From an uncultured Bacteroidia bacterium (lineage in GTDB: Bacteria; Bacteroidota; Bacteroidia; Bacteroidales; UBA932): a DNA stretch of 61,324 nt. The stretch spans positions 1 to 61,324 of the forward strand of contig CADAIT010000015.1 in NCBI GenBank assembly GCA_902788095.1, given 5' to 3'. The translations under genes and the position numbers were made by a program. The notes below the pieces were generated by a model, which was not told where the DNA came from, did no database searches, and saw only the letters and a program-made list of their open reading frames with translations. How positions within the stretch are numbered: position 1 is the stretch's first letter; the number at the start of each line of letters is the position of its first letter. This document shows, one piece after another, positions 1 through 9,350 of this stretch.

Positions 1-155
1 CGGGTTCCTTATCGGAACGCCTAAAGATATTGCAAAGCCGGGACCAGTGCCGGAAGAATGGACTATTTGGCAAAAGCGGGTGACAAAAAGTCCATTTTGC
101 GGACAGAATGTCCAGGTTATGGGGCCCGGAAAGCCGGGGCTTGCGGCCTGCTGAT

Positions 156-322
156 TTATTCTCCCATTAAGTTTGCGCCCATGTCGAAAACCTGCTTGCA
201 GTGTTCCAGGAAGACGGTTTCGTGGCGGAGTTGCTTGCGTTCCGGGTCGAACATCGTCCAAGGCCAGTCGGTCTTGCCATAGTCTTTAAGCTGCAGGGTG
301 TCCCCGCTCACGAAGATTTCAG
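156..322 (-). pseudogene. Remnant of a protein-coding gene, possibly flavodoxin-like NAD(P)H oxidoreductase C-terminus
   Basis: On the minus strand an open frame ends at a TAA at 156-158 and reads back about 55 residues with protein-like composition (it includes KDYGKTDW, MFDPERKQLRHE and EHCKQVFDMG). The frame has no ATG: upstream it runs through the promoter region of the next gene to a stop near 385. The tail resembles, from memory, the C-terminal segment of flavodoxin-fold NAD(P)H-dependent FMN oxidoreductases, where an acidic DPE motif precedes a helix ending in a Met-Gly pair. I infer a 5'-truncated relic. The family assignment is weak; that the frame is a decayed gene is more likely than that it is expressed. 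Confidence 0.35.
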
Positions 323-342
323 TTGACAAATTTACTGGTTTT

Positions 343-376
343 TTTGAAATGGAATCCGGGAAAATGGCTATATTTG
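343..376 (+). promoter_or_regulatory. Bacteroidetes-type promoter of the flavin-binding protein gene
   Basis: TTTG at 343-346 and TATATTTG at 369-376 fit the -33/-7 pair of Bacteroidetes sigma-ABfr promoters, 22 bases apart. The start codon follows 19 bases after the -7 element, giving a short leader. Confidence 0.6.
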
Positions 377-395
377 TTCTTCATCCAGCATAGAT

Positions 396-869
396 ATGAA
401 ATTCAGACCATTAAGAAGATTCAAGCAGGCCGCCTCGGAGGAGGAATGCCTGGAAATATTGGAAAGTGCTCCGCGCGGGATTCTGTCCGTACACGGAGAA
501 AACGGATACCCTTACGGCATTCCCATGAATTACTTCCTGGCCGATGGAAAAATCTATTTCCACTGCGCCATGGAAGGGCATAAACTCGATGCCGTCCGGG
601 CCAATGACAAAGTGTGTTTCACGGTGTTGTCAGAGCCGGTCAAGCATCCCGGCGAATGGTGGAACTGCTTTACCAGCGTAGTCTGCTTCGGCCGCATTGC
701 GGAGGTTAAGGATGAGCAGCGTAAAAACACCCTTCTGCGCACGCTTGGCACCAAACTGTTCCCGGCCGGTTACGACATTGAGGCCGATATGGCCAAGAAC
801 GCAAGCCGGGCGCTCATCCTCGAGCTTACCATCGACCACATGAGCGGCAAGAAGGTTCGGGAGAAATAA
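396..869 (+). CDS. Pyridoxamine 5'-phosphate oxidase family protein (Nim-like flavin-binding)
   Basis: A 157-residue cytosolic protein of the split-barrel, FMN-binding pyridoxamine phosphate oxidase-like superfamily. The opening residues MKFRPLRRF, the segment GYPYGIPMNY and the motif IYFHCAMEGHKLD match the subgroup containing nitroimidazole-resistance proteins (NimA-like). Members bind a flavin or related cofactor as dimers and some reduce nitro groups, but most chromosomal members have no proven substrate, so a resistance role should not be assumed. It stands alone: its promoter is at 343-376 and the next gene is convergent. The length is normal for the family. Confidence 0.85.
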   Translation: MKFRPLRRFKQAASEEECLEILESAPRGILSVHGENGYPYGIPMNYFLADGKIYFHCAMEGHKLDAVRANDKVCFTVLSEPVKHPGEWWNCFTSVVCFGRIAEVKDEQRKNTLLRTLGTKLFPAGYDIEADMAKNASRALILELTIDHMSGKKVREK

Positions 870-916
870 GCAGCTTTGCAACTTTAGTCCCGGCGAAAAA
901 ATAAAACCTGCAGCGT

Positions 917-1360
917 TTATTTCAAGTTGATAATGATAACGCCGTTGGCGCCGCGGAATCCGTAAATGGAAGCGCTGGCATCTTTGAGCACATCGATACT
1001 TTTCACATCATGAGGACTGATCCAGTCAATGGAGTTCACCGGTGCGCCATCCACGATGAACAGCGGGTCTTTGCCGGCGTAGAGGGTGCTCTCCCCCCGG
1101 ATAATGATGCGCGTCCCTTCCACATACACGCCGGGGCACTTTCCCTGTATCATCTCATAAATGTTCCTGTACATCGGCGCAGTTTCTTCGTCGATGCTCA
1201 CACTGGAAACGGCAGTTGTAAGGGAACCGCGGTCCTGTTTTCCGTACCCGATATCCACCACATCCGCGTTGCGGGACTGATAGGGGTCATGGCGATGCTG
1301 AAGCGTACCGCAGCCCCAAAGCAGGACGCTTAAAGACACCATCTGTAAAATTCGTTTCAT
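917..1360 (-). CDS. Stand-alone TonB-receptor plug domain lipoprotein (SusC-like)
   Basis: A 147-residue protein starting MKRILQMVSLSVLLWGC, a lipoprotein signal with the lipidated Cys at residue 17. The body, from VVDIGYGKQDRGSLTTAVSS to the end, is a plug domain of SusC-type TonB-dependent receptors: it has the GYGxQ signature, the segment PLFIVDGAPV, the IDVLKDASASIYG block and the terminal GANGVIIINLK. There is no beta-barrel after it; the protein stops where a receptor would enter the barrel. Such short plug-only proteins occur in Bacteroidetes and their role is unclear. It is transcribed divergently from the RluA gene. I chose this ATG because the frame further upstream overlaps the divergent gene and lacks a signal peptide. 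Confidence 0.8.
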   Translation of the reverse strand: MKRILQMVSLSVLLWGCGTLQHRHDPYQSRNADVVDIGYGKQDRGSLTTAVSSVSIDEETAPMYRNIYEMIQGKCPGVYVEGTRIIIRGESTLYAGKDPLFIVDGAPVNSIDWISPHDVKSIDVLKDASASIYGFRGANGVIIINLK

Positions 1361-1365
1361 AAGCG

Positions 1366-1407
1366 CAAAACTAATAAAAAAACTCACGAGAAAAAACAGT
1401 ATCTTTG
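1366..1407. promoter_or_regulatory. Back-to-back divergent promoters with start codons almost touching the -7 elements
   Basis: On the minus strand TAGTTTTG (complement of 1366-1373) ends 5 bases before the plug lipoprotein ATG. On the plus strand TATCTTTG (1400-1407) ends 7 bases before the RluA ATG at 1415. Both transcripts should start at or within about 3 bases of the start codon, so both look leaderless. Confidence 0.6.
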
Positions 1408-1414
1408 CATCGTT

Positions 1415-2113
1415 ATGGGAGTTTACAGAGATATAGGGCCGGAGGAGTTCCGGGACCTGCAGGACAGAATCCTCTACGAGGACAACCATATTATCGTATT
1501 CAACAAGCGCACCGGCGAAATTGTGCAGGGAGACAAAACCGACGACGAACCGCTGTGTGAAACACTCAAAGCTTTCATCGCGCAGCGGGACGGTAAGCCG
1601 GGTCAGGTTTTCATGGGGGTTCCCCACCGCCTGGACCGCCCCGTAAGCGGCGTCACGCTCTTCGCCAAAACCTCCAAATCCCTGGAGCGGCTGAACGACA
1701 TGCTCCGCAAAGGAGAGATCCACAAAACGTACTGGGCCCTCACGGCAGGCAGGCCGCCCAAAGAAAGCGACACCCTGACCGACTTCCTCGTCAGGAATGA
1801 GGCCCAGAACAAATCCTATGTGAGCAAAAGCGGGAAGGAAGCACGGCTCAAGTACACGCTCCTCCAAAGCACGGACCGTTATTATCTCCTGGAAGTGGAG
1901 CTCTACACCGGCCGCCATCATCAGATTCGCTGCCAGCTCTCCCACATGGGATGCCCCATCAAAGGAGACCTCAAATACGGGGCAAAGCGTTCCAATCCGG
2001 ACGGCGGCATCTGTCTTCTCGCCCGCCGAATACAGTTCATCCACCCCGTCAAAAAGACCGAGGTGGATGTAACCGCCCCTGTTCCGGAGAGTTGGAAAGG
2101 GGTTGAAGGGTAA
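1415..2113 (+). CDS. RluA-family RNA pseudouridine synthase
   Basis: A 232-residue enzyme that isomerises uridine to pseudouridine in rRNA or tRNA. The catalytic motif HRLDRPVSG (about residues 71-79) carries the nucleophilic Asp of the RluA family, and RHHQIRCQL is the conserved RNA-binding block near the C-terminus. There is no N-terminal S4 domain, so it resembles the short RluA/TruC/RluD-core members; the target uridine cannot be read from sequence. It converges on the AraC-type gene. Its -7 element ends 7 bases before the ATG, suggesting a leaderless mRNA. Confidence 0.88.
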   Translation: MGVYRDIGPEEFRDLQDRILYEDNHIIVFNKRTGEIVQGDKTDDEPLCETLKAFIAQRDGKPGQVFMGVPHRLDRPVSGVTLFAKTSKSLERLNDMLRKGEIHKTYWALTAGRPPKESDTLTDFLVRNEAQNKSYVSKSGKEARLKYTLLQSTDRYYLLEVELYTGRHHQIRCQLSHMGCPIKGDLKYGAKRSNPDGGICLLARRIQFIHPVKKTEVDVTAPVPESWKGVEG

Positions 2114-2134
2114 CGCGTCCGCTGCCGGTTTTAG

Positions 2135-2662
2135 TTAATCACTCTTTTTCGCTTTCAGGTATTTTCTCCGGACTCTGGAGCACCAGTGGCTGGGAGGCTC
2201 TCCCATTACGATCTTGAAACTTTGGAAGAACGACGTGGTTGAGTGGAAACCAGACAACTGGGACAAATCTGAGACACGCAAACTCATGTTATTCCGGTAA
2301 AGTTCCATGGCGTACATAACCCTGTAATAGTTTACGTACTGCCGGAAATTCCGGCCGGAAAAACGATTGATAACCTTACTCAAATACCCTTTATTGGTAT
2401 ATACCGCTCCGGCCAAGTCCTGAAGGGAAAAAGATTCTACCAGGAATGGCCTGTGCTCGGTCATATACCTGCAGCACCTGTCATACAGCAATTGATCGAT
2501 CGCCGACATTTCGTGAGGGGAAGACGGAGCGTCTTCAGGTCTGGATTGTTCCAGAACAGACTTTAACTGAGCCTCTTTCTTACGCAGGTGTTTGAGCAGG
2601 ACAAAGCCCGCCGCTGCCGCCAGCACCAGAAAAAAGGCCAGGAACAAAATTAACAGGTTCAT
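2135..2662 (-). CDS. Membrane-anchored AraC-family helix-turn-helix protein
   Basis: A 175-residue protein with one N-terminal membrane segment (about residues 3-24, LLILFLAFFLVLAAAAGFVL), a short charged linker, and a C-terminal AraC/XylS DNA-binding domain (about residues 65-165). The two helix-turn-helix units are recognisable in LQDLAGAVYTNKGYLSKVIN and LSQLSGFHSTTSFFQSFKIV. This resembles the C-terminal part of Bacteroidetes regulators that follow a TPR sensor, but the sensor is absent, so the signal is unknown. It is the last gene of a long minus-strand run, 50 bases after a YitT gene. No target site is visible. Confidence 0.8.
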   Translation of the reverse strand: MNLLILFLAFFLVLAAAAGFVLLKHLRKKEAQLKSVLEQSRPEDAPSSPHEMSAIDQLLYDRCCRYMTEHRPFLVESFSLQDLAGAVYTNKGYLSKVINRFSGRNFRQYVNYYRVMYAMELYRNNMSLRVSDLSQLSGFHSTTSFFQSFKIVMGEPPSHWCSRVRRKYLKAKKSD

Positions 2663-2712
2663 GGGCTTTTTAGGTTGGGCCGGGCGGACGCGTTTCCCTA
2701 TGTCAAAGAACG

Positions 2713-3696
2713 CTATTTCTTGATGGTATCAAAGCCTTTGCCATACACGCCGTTCACCGAACTTACGGAAAGGAACGCGTGTGAGTCGATTTGCTTGATA
2801 TAACGCAGCATCAAATTCAGGTCGGTCTTGCGGGTAAGGACCATGAGCACCTTCGTATCCTGTTTGGTGTACCAGCCCTTGCCGTCCAATACGGTGACAC
2901 CGCGGTGCAATTCCTGGGAGATGGCATCGGCAATTTTGTCATACTCCTTGGAGAGGATAAACAACTGCACGCTCTGCTGCGAACCCGAGATGTACATATC
3001 CAGCACATAACTGTTCACCGTCACCAGGATAAGGCCGTACAGAATGGTGGTTATCTTCTCGGCAATCGGCATCTTGAACGTAACCGGATTCCCGGCCGCA
3101 TCCAAAACCGGCAGGCCCGTGACAGGGTCCAGCTCATTCACGAAGGAAGGCACGAAAATGGACGACCCGATGATGATGAAATCCAGGAACAGAATCACCT
3201 TGCCGGGCGACACGTTGTGGTACTTGGTGTAAATGAGGGCGATGATGTCCGTCCCGCCCGTGGAGCCGCCGTTGGAGATGCTCATGCCTATGCCAATTCC
3301 GGCCGCAATGCCGCCCATGAGCACGCTCAGGAGCTTGCCATTGTCGATAGCCAGGGTTTTGATGATGCTCACAGGAATGAGTCCGGGCAGGAAACGCAGA
3401 GCCACGGATGCCAACACGATGGCGTAGATGGTCTTGGCCCCGAAACCCATGCCCAGGACGAACATGGCGGCAGCAATAAGGATGGCGTTCAGGATGAAGT
3501 AGCTGTAACCCATCTGGATGGTGCCGTTGGTGGCATACTGAATCATGGAGCTGATACCCGAAACACCCCCGCCGATGAGGTTGTTCGGAATCAGGAACAT
3601 CGACCATCCCGTCACGTAGATAAGGATGCCGATCGTTACCAAAACCCATTCCTTAACCTGGGTAAAGACCGATTTTTTTAAAAAGAGGGACTTCAT
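2713..3696 (-). CDS. YitT family membrane protein (DUF2179), copy 1
   Basis: A 327-residue integral membrane protein with about five or six hydrophobic segments in the first 240 residues (YitT_membrane repeat) and a C-terminal soluble DUF2179 domain (about residues 245-325; ending in the characteristic DSHAFLSVSSVNGVYGKGFD). The membrane part shows the family motif GISNGGSTGGTDIIA-like around GMSISNGGSTGGTDI. Function is not established; transport has been proposed. It begins two bases after the end of its paralogue and is part of the leuS run. Confidence 0.88.
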   Translation of the reverse strand: MKSLFLKKSVFTQVKEWVLVTIGILIYVTGWSMFLIPNNLIGGGVSGISSMIQYATNGTIQMGYSYFILNAILIAAAMFVLGMGFGAKTIYAIVLASVALRFLPGLIPVSIIKTLAIDNGKLLSVLMGGIAAGIGIGMSISNGGSTGGTDIIALIYTKYHNVSPGKVILFLDFIIIGSSIFVPSFVNELDPVTGLPVLDAAGNPVTFKMPIAEKITTILYGLILVTVNSYVLDMYISGSQQSVQLFILSKEYDKIADAISQELHRGVTVLDGKGWYTKQDTKVLMVLTRKTDLNLMLRYIKQIDSHAFLSVSSVNGVYGKGFDTIKK

Positions 3697-3697
3697 G

Positions 3698-4612
3698 TTA
3701 TTTCTTCTTTTTCTTGATAAGTCCGGTTTTCATTTCGTCGAAACCCTCGCCAAAAACATTGTTGGCGGGCACCACGCTCACAAAGGCCTTAGGGTCGATA
3801 TCCTTGATGGCCTTGGTAAGTTCCGGGAGTTCCGTCTTGCGGATGAGCACCAGCAGCACCTGCCGGTTCTCCCCGGTGTACCATCCCTGGGCATTGAGCG
3901 CCGTCACGCCCCGTTCCATCTCATGACAGATATAGTCTCCTATCTCCTTCTGATGCGCCGAGAAAATGTGCACCTGCACCGTGGAATCCTTACCCAACAG
4001 GATAAGGTCCAGGACATACGCGCAGATGCCCATGGTGATGTAGCCATAGACCACATCCGTAAAGCAGTGCCCCGGCACGAAAATCAGGAGGGTAATGACG
4101 ACAAAGTCCGCGAACAGATAAAACCGGCCTACGGAGATGGGCCAGAATTTGTTCACGATAAGCGCCAGGATATCCGTTCCTCCGGTGGAACCGCCGCGCA
4201 TGATAATGAGCGCCAGGCCGACGGCTTCCAGCAGACCGCCGATGATGGGAACCAGGATGCCGTCGCCCACATACAGCACCTCCCCTTCCACCGACCACAG
4301 CCAGCGCATGTTTTCACTGCCCAATATACGGAACAACGCCGTGGAAAGCAGGATGGCATAGATGGTCTTGATGCCGAACCCCTGCCCCAGAATGAACCAG
4401 GCAAGCACCAGCAGCAGCACATTGATTCCGAAATACCAGATATCCACCGGAATGCTGGTAACCATGGCCAGCAGGGCCGATGCACCTGTCAGACCACCGT
4501 CAATCATGTTGTTGGGAAGCAGGAAAGACTGCCAGGCCATCACGAACAGCACGACGCCGACTGTAATGATGACATAGTCAAAAACGCCTATGAGGAACTT
4601 CTTCTCAGTCAT
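3698..4612 (-). CDS. YitT family membrane protein (DUF2179), copy 2
   Basis: A 304-residue paralogue of the next gene downstream with the same architecture: N-terminal membrane segments, a GGSTGGTDILA motif, and a C-terminal DUF2179 domain with a matching FVSVVPANNVFGEGFDEMK end. It follows leuS by 3 bases and is followed by its paralogue after 1 base, so the pair is translated from the leuS transcript. The two copies have diverged clearly, so this is an old duplication. It ends with a lysine-rich tail. Biochemical role unknown. Confidence 0.88.
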   Translation of the reverse strand: MTEKKFLIGVFDYVIITVGVVLFVMAWQSFLLPNNMIDGGLTGASALLAMVTSIPVDIWYFGINVLLLVLAWFILGQGFGIKTIYAILLSTALFRILGSENMRWLWSVEGEVLYVGDGILVPIIGGLLEAVGLALIIMRGGSTGGTDILALIVNKFWPISVGRFYLFADFVVITLLIFVPGHCFTDVVYGYITMGICAYVLDLILLGKDSTVQVHIFSAHQKEIGDYICHEMERGVTALNAQGWYTGENRQVLLVLIRKTELPELTKAIKDIDPKAFVSVVPANNVFGEGFDEMKTGLIKKKKK

Positions 4613-4615
4613 CGC

Positions 4616-7375
4616 TTATTTCTTCAAAACTACATTTACAATACGCCCGGGAACTACGATTACCCTGGCAATGGACATGTCTCCCACGTACTGCGGCGTC
4701 TTCTGGTGCGCGCGCACGGCTGCCTCCACGGCTTCCGGCGTATCGGACGCAGGGGCCTCCAGGAAGAAGCGCGTCTTGCCGTTGAAAGACACCGGGTAAT
4801 TCACCAGATTGTCCGCAGCCAGGTCTTTACGGTATTCCGGGAAGGCGGCATACGCCACGGACGTTTCATGTCCCAGCTGGTGCCACAGTTCCTCCGCGAT
4901 ATGCGGAGCAAACGGGCTCAGCACGATGGTAAGCGGTTCCAGGATGGCACGCTTGGAGCAGCCGCCCAGCTCATTCAGGGCAATCATGAAGGCCGATATG
5001 GTGGTATTGTAGGAGAAGTGCTCAATATCATCCTGCGCCTTGCCGATAAGCTTGTGCAGGGCCTTGAGCTCTTCCTTCGTAGGCTCCTCGTCCGTCACCA
5101 GCCACGCGTCGCGGTCCCAGAACAGGTGCCAGAACTTTTTCAGGAAGCGGTTGACACCGTCGATACCCTTCGTATCCCAAGGCTTGGCCTGTTCGATGGG
5201 TCCCAGGAACATCTCGTACAGGCGCAGCGTGTCGGCCCCGTACGTATCGCAAATCTTGTCCGGATTCACCACGTTGTACATGCTCTTGGACATTTTTTCG
5301 ATGGCCCAGCCGCAGATGTACTCGCCGTTTTCCAGCACGAATTCCGCATTTTTGTAATCCGGGCGCCAGGCGCGGAACGCCTCGATGTCCAGTTTGTCAT
5401 TATAGACGATGTTCACATCCACATGCACCGGAATGGTCTCGTACTGGTCCTTGAGACCGGCGCTCACGAACTTGTTGGTGCCGGGAATCAGGTACACGAA
5501 GTTGGAGCGTCCCTGAATCATGCCCTGGTTGATGAGCTTGCAGAAAGGTTCGTCCTCGCAGACGTAGCCCAGGTCATACAGGAACTTGTTCCAGAAACGG
5601 CTGTAAATCAGATGGCCGGTCGCGTGTTCCGTGCCGCCCACATAGAGGTCCACATTCCGCCAATACGCATTGGCGTCCTTGCTCACCAGCTCTTCCCCGT
5701 TGTGCGGGTCCATATAGCGCAGATAATAGGCGCTGGAGCCTGCGAAACCGGGCATGGTGCTCTTTTCCAGCGGATAGCCGTCGTAGGTCCAGTCCTTGGC
5801 GCGGGCCAGCGGCGGCTGACCGTCCTCGGTAGGTTTATACTGGTCGATTTCCGGCAGGGTGAGCGGAAGGGCCTCCAGCGGGAGCGGCGTGGCGATGCCA
5901 TCTTTGTAATAGATGGGGAAAGGCTCGCCCCAATAACGCTGGCGGGAGAAAATGGCGTCGCGGATGCGGTAGTTGATTTTGCGGTGGCCGATGCCGTGCT
6001 TCTCCACATAGTCGATGGCGGCGGGGATAGCCTCTTTCACGGTGAGTCCGTTCAGGAAACCGCTGTTGCACATGATGCCTTCCTTGGCATCCAGGCTTTG
6101 TTCGCTTACATCGGCGCCTTCAATCAGGGGAATGACGGGCAGGCCGAATTTCTTGGCAAAGGCGTAGTCGCGGCTGTCGTGGGCGGGGACAGCCATGATG
6201 GCCCCCGTTCCGTAACCGGCGAGCACGTATTCCGAAATCCACACCGGGACTTTGTCTCCGGTGAGCGGATTGATGCCGTAGGAACCCGAGAAAACGCCCG
6301 TAACCGCCTTGCCGGCAATACGTTCACGCTCCGTTTTCTTCTTCACCTGCTCCAGATAGGCATCCACTTCCGCCTTCCGGGAGCCGGCGGTAAGCAGCGG
6401 CACCCATTCGCTTTCCGGCGCCAGCACCATGAAGGTGACCCCGAAGACCGTATCGGCACGGGTAGTGAAGATGGTGACATCGTGCTCCTTGCCGTCGCAA
6501 GTGACCTTGAATACCATTTCCGCACCTTCGCTGCGGCCAATCCAGTTGCGTTGCATCTCCTTCAGGGAGTCCGTCCAGTCCAGGCGGTCCAACCCGTCCA
6601 GCAGACGTCCGGCATAGGCGCTTACGCGAAGTTGCCATTGGGTCATTTTCTTCTGGAATACCGGATGCCCTCCGCGTTCGGAGAAGCCGTCCTTCACCTC
6701 GTCGTTGGCCAGCACGGTTCCCAGGGCCGGGCACCAGTTCACGGTACTTTCTCCCTGATAGGCAATGCGGTAGCGCATCAGGACATCGGCTTTTTCCTTT
6801 TCGGAAAACGCCTTCCACTCCCCTGCCGTAAAGGGCGCACCTTCGCTGCAGGCCGCATCCACGGCAGCGCTTCCGCCCTGCTCGAAGGCCTTCACCAGTT
6901 CTTCAACAGGACGCGCTTTCCGGAGTTTGTTGTCGTACCAGGCGCCGAACATCTGCAGGAAAGCCCACTGGGTCCACTTGTAGTAATCCGGGTCTGAGGT
7001 ACGGAACTCGCGGTCCCAGTCAAAGGAAAACCCGATACGGTCCAGCTGCTGACGATACCGGGCCACGTTGTCCCGCGTGGTCTTTTCCGGATGCTGACCG
7101 GTCTGGATGGCATATTGCTCCGCAGGCAGACCGAAGGCATCGTAGCCCATCGGATGCAGCACATTGAAGCCCTTCAGGCGCTTGTAGCGGGCAAAGATAT
7201 CACTGGCGATATAGCCCAGCGGATGCCCGACATGCAAGCCCGCACCACTGGGGTAAGGGAACATGTCCAGTACGTAATACTTGGGTTTGTCCGACTTGTC
7301 CGCAGCGTGATAAGTCTTGTTCTGGGCCCACCACTGCTGCCATTTGCGTTCAATCTCAGAAAAATTATAATCCAT
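4616..7375 (-). CDS. leuS: Leucyl-tRNA synthetase
   Basis: A 919-residue class I aminoacyl-tRNA synthetase that charges tRNA-Leu. The HIGH signature is HVGH at residues 48-51, preceded by the typical PYPSGAGL. The KMSKS loop (EKMSKSMYN) is near residue 693. Between them lies the CP1 editing insertion, with [12 protein letters not shown] and the [19 protein letters not shown] block that hydrolyses mischarged tRNA. An anticodon-binding domain and a small C-terminal domain ending in VVLKK complete the protein. It is 4 bases downstream of the M28-TonB gene and heads the two YitT genes. Confidence 0.97.
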   Translation of the reverse strand: MDYNFSEIERKWQQWWAQNKTYHAADKSDKPKYYVLDMFPYPSGAGLHVGHPLGYIASDIFARYKRLKGFNVLHPMGYDAFGLPAEQYAIQTGQHPEKTTRDNVARYRQQLDRIGFSFDWDREFRTSDPDYYKWTQWAFLQMFGAWYDNKLRKARPVEELVKAFEQGGSAAVDAACSEGAPFTAGEWKAFSEKEKADVLMRYRIAYQGESTVNWCPALGTVLANDEVKDGFSERGGHPVFQKKMTQWQLRVSAYAGRLLDGLDRLDWTDSLKEMQRNWIGRSEGAEMVFKVTCDGKEHDVTIFTTRADTVFGVTFMVLAPESEWVPLLTAGSRKAEVDAYLEQVKKKTERERIAGKAVTGVFSGSYGINPLTGDKVPVWISEYVLAGYGTGAIMAVPAHDSRDYAFAKKFGLPVIPLIEGADVSEQSLDAKEGIMCNSGFLNGLTVKEAIPAAIDYVEKHGIGHRKINYRIRDAIFSRQRYWGEPFPIYYKDGIATPLPLEALPLTLPEIDQYKPTEDGQPPLARAKDWTYDGYPLEKSTMPGFAGSSAYYLRYMDPHNGEELVSKDANAYWRNVDLYVGGTEHATGHLIYSRFWNKFLYDLGYVCEDEPFCKLINQGMIQGRSNFVYLIPGTNKFVSAGLKDQYETIPVHVDVNIVYNDKLDIEAFRAWRPDYKNAEFVLENGEYICGWAIEKMSKSMYNVVNPDKICDTYGADTLRLYEMFLGPIEQAKPWDTKGIDGVNRFLKKFWHLFWDRDAWLVTDEEPTKEELKALHKLIGKAQDDIEHFSYNTTISAFMIALNELGGCSKRAILEPLTIVLSPFAPHIAEELWHQLGHETSVAYAAFPEYRKDLAADNLVNYPVSFNGKTRFFLEAPASDTPEAVEAAVRAHQKTPQYVGDMSIARVIVVPGRIVNVVLKK

Positions 7376-7379
7376 AGTG

Positions 7380-8732
7380 TCAGTTAATCGTCTTTCCGTT
7401 TATACCAAACTTCCCTCTTGTCCTGCTCAATTTGAATTCCACCGCGATGGTCAGGGCCACCTTGCACTTTTTTCCGCGGTGCCGGCCGGGCCGCCACTTG
7501 GGCGAAGCGGAAACCACACGCAACGCTTCCTCGTCCAGGGACTCATGTACGCCGCGCGCAATCTTCACATCCCGCACTTCCCCCCTCTCGTCAATGACAA
7601 AATCCACCAATACACGGCCCTGGATGCCATTCTCCTGGGCATACTTAGGATACTTCAGGTATTGATATACCCAACGCTCCATGAACGCGGAAGGGTCCGG
7701 AGAATTCAGGAACATGGGCTTGACATCCACGTCGCTGTAGGCATATACGCCAACCGGCGTCTTGGCATCCGGCGTCAACGTACTGTCCCGAAACAAGGGC
7801 CGGGGGCCGTTGGCAAGATGCTGCACGAAACTGTAAATATATTCCAGTTCCTTCTCCATGCCTTCGAAGTCGATGATGGCGTAGGTGTCGCGGCCCGTGC
7901 CGTGTTCCGGATATCGGCCCGTAGTGAACAGGACGGAAGGAATTTCCTTGTCGTAAAAGACGATATGGTCGCCGGGATAGGGCTGCTGGGCGGTGATTTC
8001 CGCCTGTATCGGCAGCAACTCGCCCTGCAGCGTACGGATAAGGGCGTTCAGGTCTCCATTGGAGGCGGTATAGGCCCAAAAACCATGTTCCGATGTGCCC
8101 AGCATATCCAGATTGACCATGGCGTCTATCTGGGCCACGTCGGCGGAAAAAGCCCGGTTCAGGAAATACCAGGAACCCGCGAAAGACTCGCAGGAACTGC
8201 CGAAGCCGACAAAGAGGATGCTCCGGCGGATGAGGGTGCGGGAATAGGACAGTTTTCTGGCCAGCTCCAGCATGAGGGCCATGCCGGAGGCATTGCCGTT
8301 GGCGCCGGAATACAGGCGCACCTGCTTTTCACCGTTTACCATCAGCGTATCCGTACCCAGGTTGTCCATCCGGGCTCCAATGACTATGTAATGCTGGTTC
8401 TGCGCCTTGTCCCATCCCTCCAGCAGACCGGTCACATTGCGTGAGGTAAGCGTATCGGCCCCCGCAGCCAAGCCGAAGGTGTTGCCGGCCTTCAGCAGGT
8501 CTATTCCACAGGCTTTCAATTGTTCCTCCAGGTATTCTGCCGCCATCCTTTCTCCCTCTGAACCGGCTTTGCGGCCTTCCAGCTGCGCACCGGACAGGTA
8601 GGCCACATGCTCCTTCAGGGCCCGGACGGTCTCGGAATCGTCCAGGTCCTCGAGGGGTGTCCGGTATTGGGCCCAGGCGGGGACGAGCGCAAGAAGCGCT
8701 GTCACGACACTAAAGAAAAAACGTCTCATCAT
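7380..8732 (-). CDS. Degenerate M28-family peptidase fused to a TonB C-terminal domain
   Basis: About 450 residues: a signal peptide (to AWAQ, residue 22), an M28 aminopeptidase-like domain (about 35-320) and a TonB energy-transducer C-terminal domain (about 345-440; [20 protein letters not shown] and the [12 protein letters not shown] turn). The M28 fold is clear, but key zinc and catalytic positions are changed. The usual HxD is ARMD (Arg121, Asp123), the bridging Asp of GANDNASG is Gly146, and the EE pair is Cys181-Glu182. Asp209 (NLDMLG) and a late His remain. It is probably not an active zinc peptidase. The start is ATGATG overlapping the TGA of the SPOR gene; an alternative start lies one codon in. 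Confidence 0.8.
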   Translation of the reverse strand: MMRRFFFSVVTALLALVPAWAQYRTPLEDLDDSETVRALKEHVAYLSGAQLEGRKAGSEGERMAAEYLEEQLKACGIDLLKAGNTFGLAAGADTLTSRNVTGLLEGWDKAQNQHYIVIGARMDNLGTDTLMVNGEKQVRLYSGANGNASGMALMLELARKLSYSRTLIRRSILFVGFGSSCESFAGSWYFLNRAFSADVAQIDAMVNLDMLGTSEHGFWAYTASNGDLNALIRTLQGELLPIQAEITAQQPYPGDHIVFYDKEIPSVLFTTGRYPEHGTGRDTYAIIDFEGMEKELEYIYSFVQHLANGPRPLFRDSTLTPDAKTPVGVYAYSDVDVKPMFLNSPDPSAFMERWVYQYLKYPKYAQENGIQGRVLVDFVIDERGEVRDVKIARGVHESLDEEALRVVSASPKWRPGRHRGKKCKVALTIAVEFKLSRTRGKFGINGKTIN

Positions 8733-9262
8733 TTGTTCACAAGAATCCAGGCGTCCTGCGGGCAAATGCCCTTCCCACGCATTTCTTTCAGGGTTTTCAA
8801 GCTTGCACTCAAATCATTGGAGGGACACACGCCCACGGCCAGCAGTCCGTTGCGGAAACTGATGATGGTGCCCGTATAACCGGCCCCGTTACAAGCCTTG
8901 AGCTTGCGCTCCGCATAAGAACGCCCCCGGAAGGCGCCTACGATGATGTAGTATTTGCTTTCCAGTTTGGTAGTGAACAGCCCGCCCATCTTGGACGGAT
9001 TCAGGATGGTGCCCCTGGTCTGGGCCAGCGAATCCAGCAGGTAGGTTTCCAATGCGGCCAACGAATCTGCCATTTGTTTTTCTGCCCGCTGCAACGAATC
9101 CAGTACCGCCTGGTGACGTGCTTCTTCACGGGCCATCCGCTCCAGACGGATTTCCTCAAGCCGGGCCGCCGTGGGCCGGCCGGCAAGGGTGCGGATGAAG
9201 TCACACCCCGTGACCAACAGCAGCAATGTCGCTGACATCAGCAAAATGAAGGCTCTTTTCAT
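8729..9262 (-). CDS. SPOR-domain lipoprotein
   Basis: A 177-residue lipoprotein (signal to LLLVTGC, lipidated Cys at residue 20), an alanine/glutamate-rich helical middle (about 35-85, probably coiled coil), and a C-terminal SPOR domain (about 103-177, starting KYYIIVGAFRGRSYAERKL). SPOR domains bind denuded peptidoglycan glycan strands, usually at the division site. The domain ends in AWILVNK. It is the first gene of the run that includes the M28-TonB gene, leuS and the YitT pair, and its stop overlaps the next start. It has a promoter and a real Shine-Dalgarno site (9270-9290). Confidence 0.85.
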   Translation of the reverse strand: MKRAFILLMSATLLLLVTGCDFIRTLAGRPTAARLEEIRLERMAREEARHQAVLDSLQRAEKQMADSLAALETYLLDSLAQTRGTILNPSKMGGLFTTKLESKYYIIVGAFRGRSYAERKLKACNGAGYTGTIISFRNGLLAVGVCPSNDLSASLKTLKEMRGKGICPQDAWILVNK

Positions 9263-9269
9263 ACATAAT

Positions 9270-9290
9270 CCTCCTTAATCTGCAAAAATA
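9270..9290 (-). promoter_or_regulatory. Promoter and strong Shine-Dalgarno of the SPOR-leuS run
   Basis: The minus strand carries TATTTTTG (complement of 9283-9290) and then AAGGAGG (complement of 9270-9276) seven bases before the ATG. A canonical Shine-Dalgarno is rare in this window, where most genes have none. Confidence 0.6.
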
Positions 9291-9324
9291 CGCTTTTTTC
9301 CAAAATCAAGCCAAATAAATATTG

Positions 9325-9332
9325 TATATTTG
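9325..9332 (+). promoter_or_regulatory. -7 promoter element of phoH
   Basis: TATATTTG 18 bases before the phoH start codon, back to back with the SPOR-gene promoter on the other strand. Confidence 0.55.
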
Positions 9333-9350
9333 TGCTAGAAAAACACGTGC

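Noticed and set aside
58-282. A 74-residue plus-strand frame at the window start
   Set aside because: Low-quality sequence composition and overlaps the better minus-strand relic.
3626-6997. A 1123-residue open frame on the plus strand over leuS and the YitT genes
   Set aside because: It is antisense to clear genes, has no promoter or known motif, and long antisense frames are expected in G+C-rich coding DNA.
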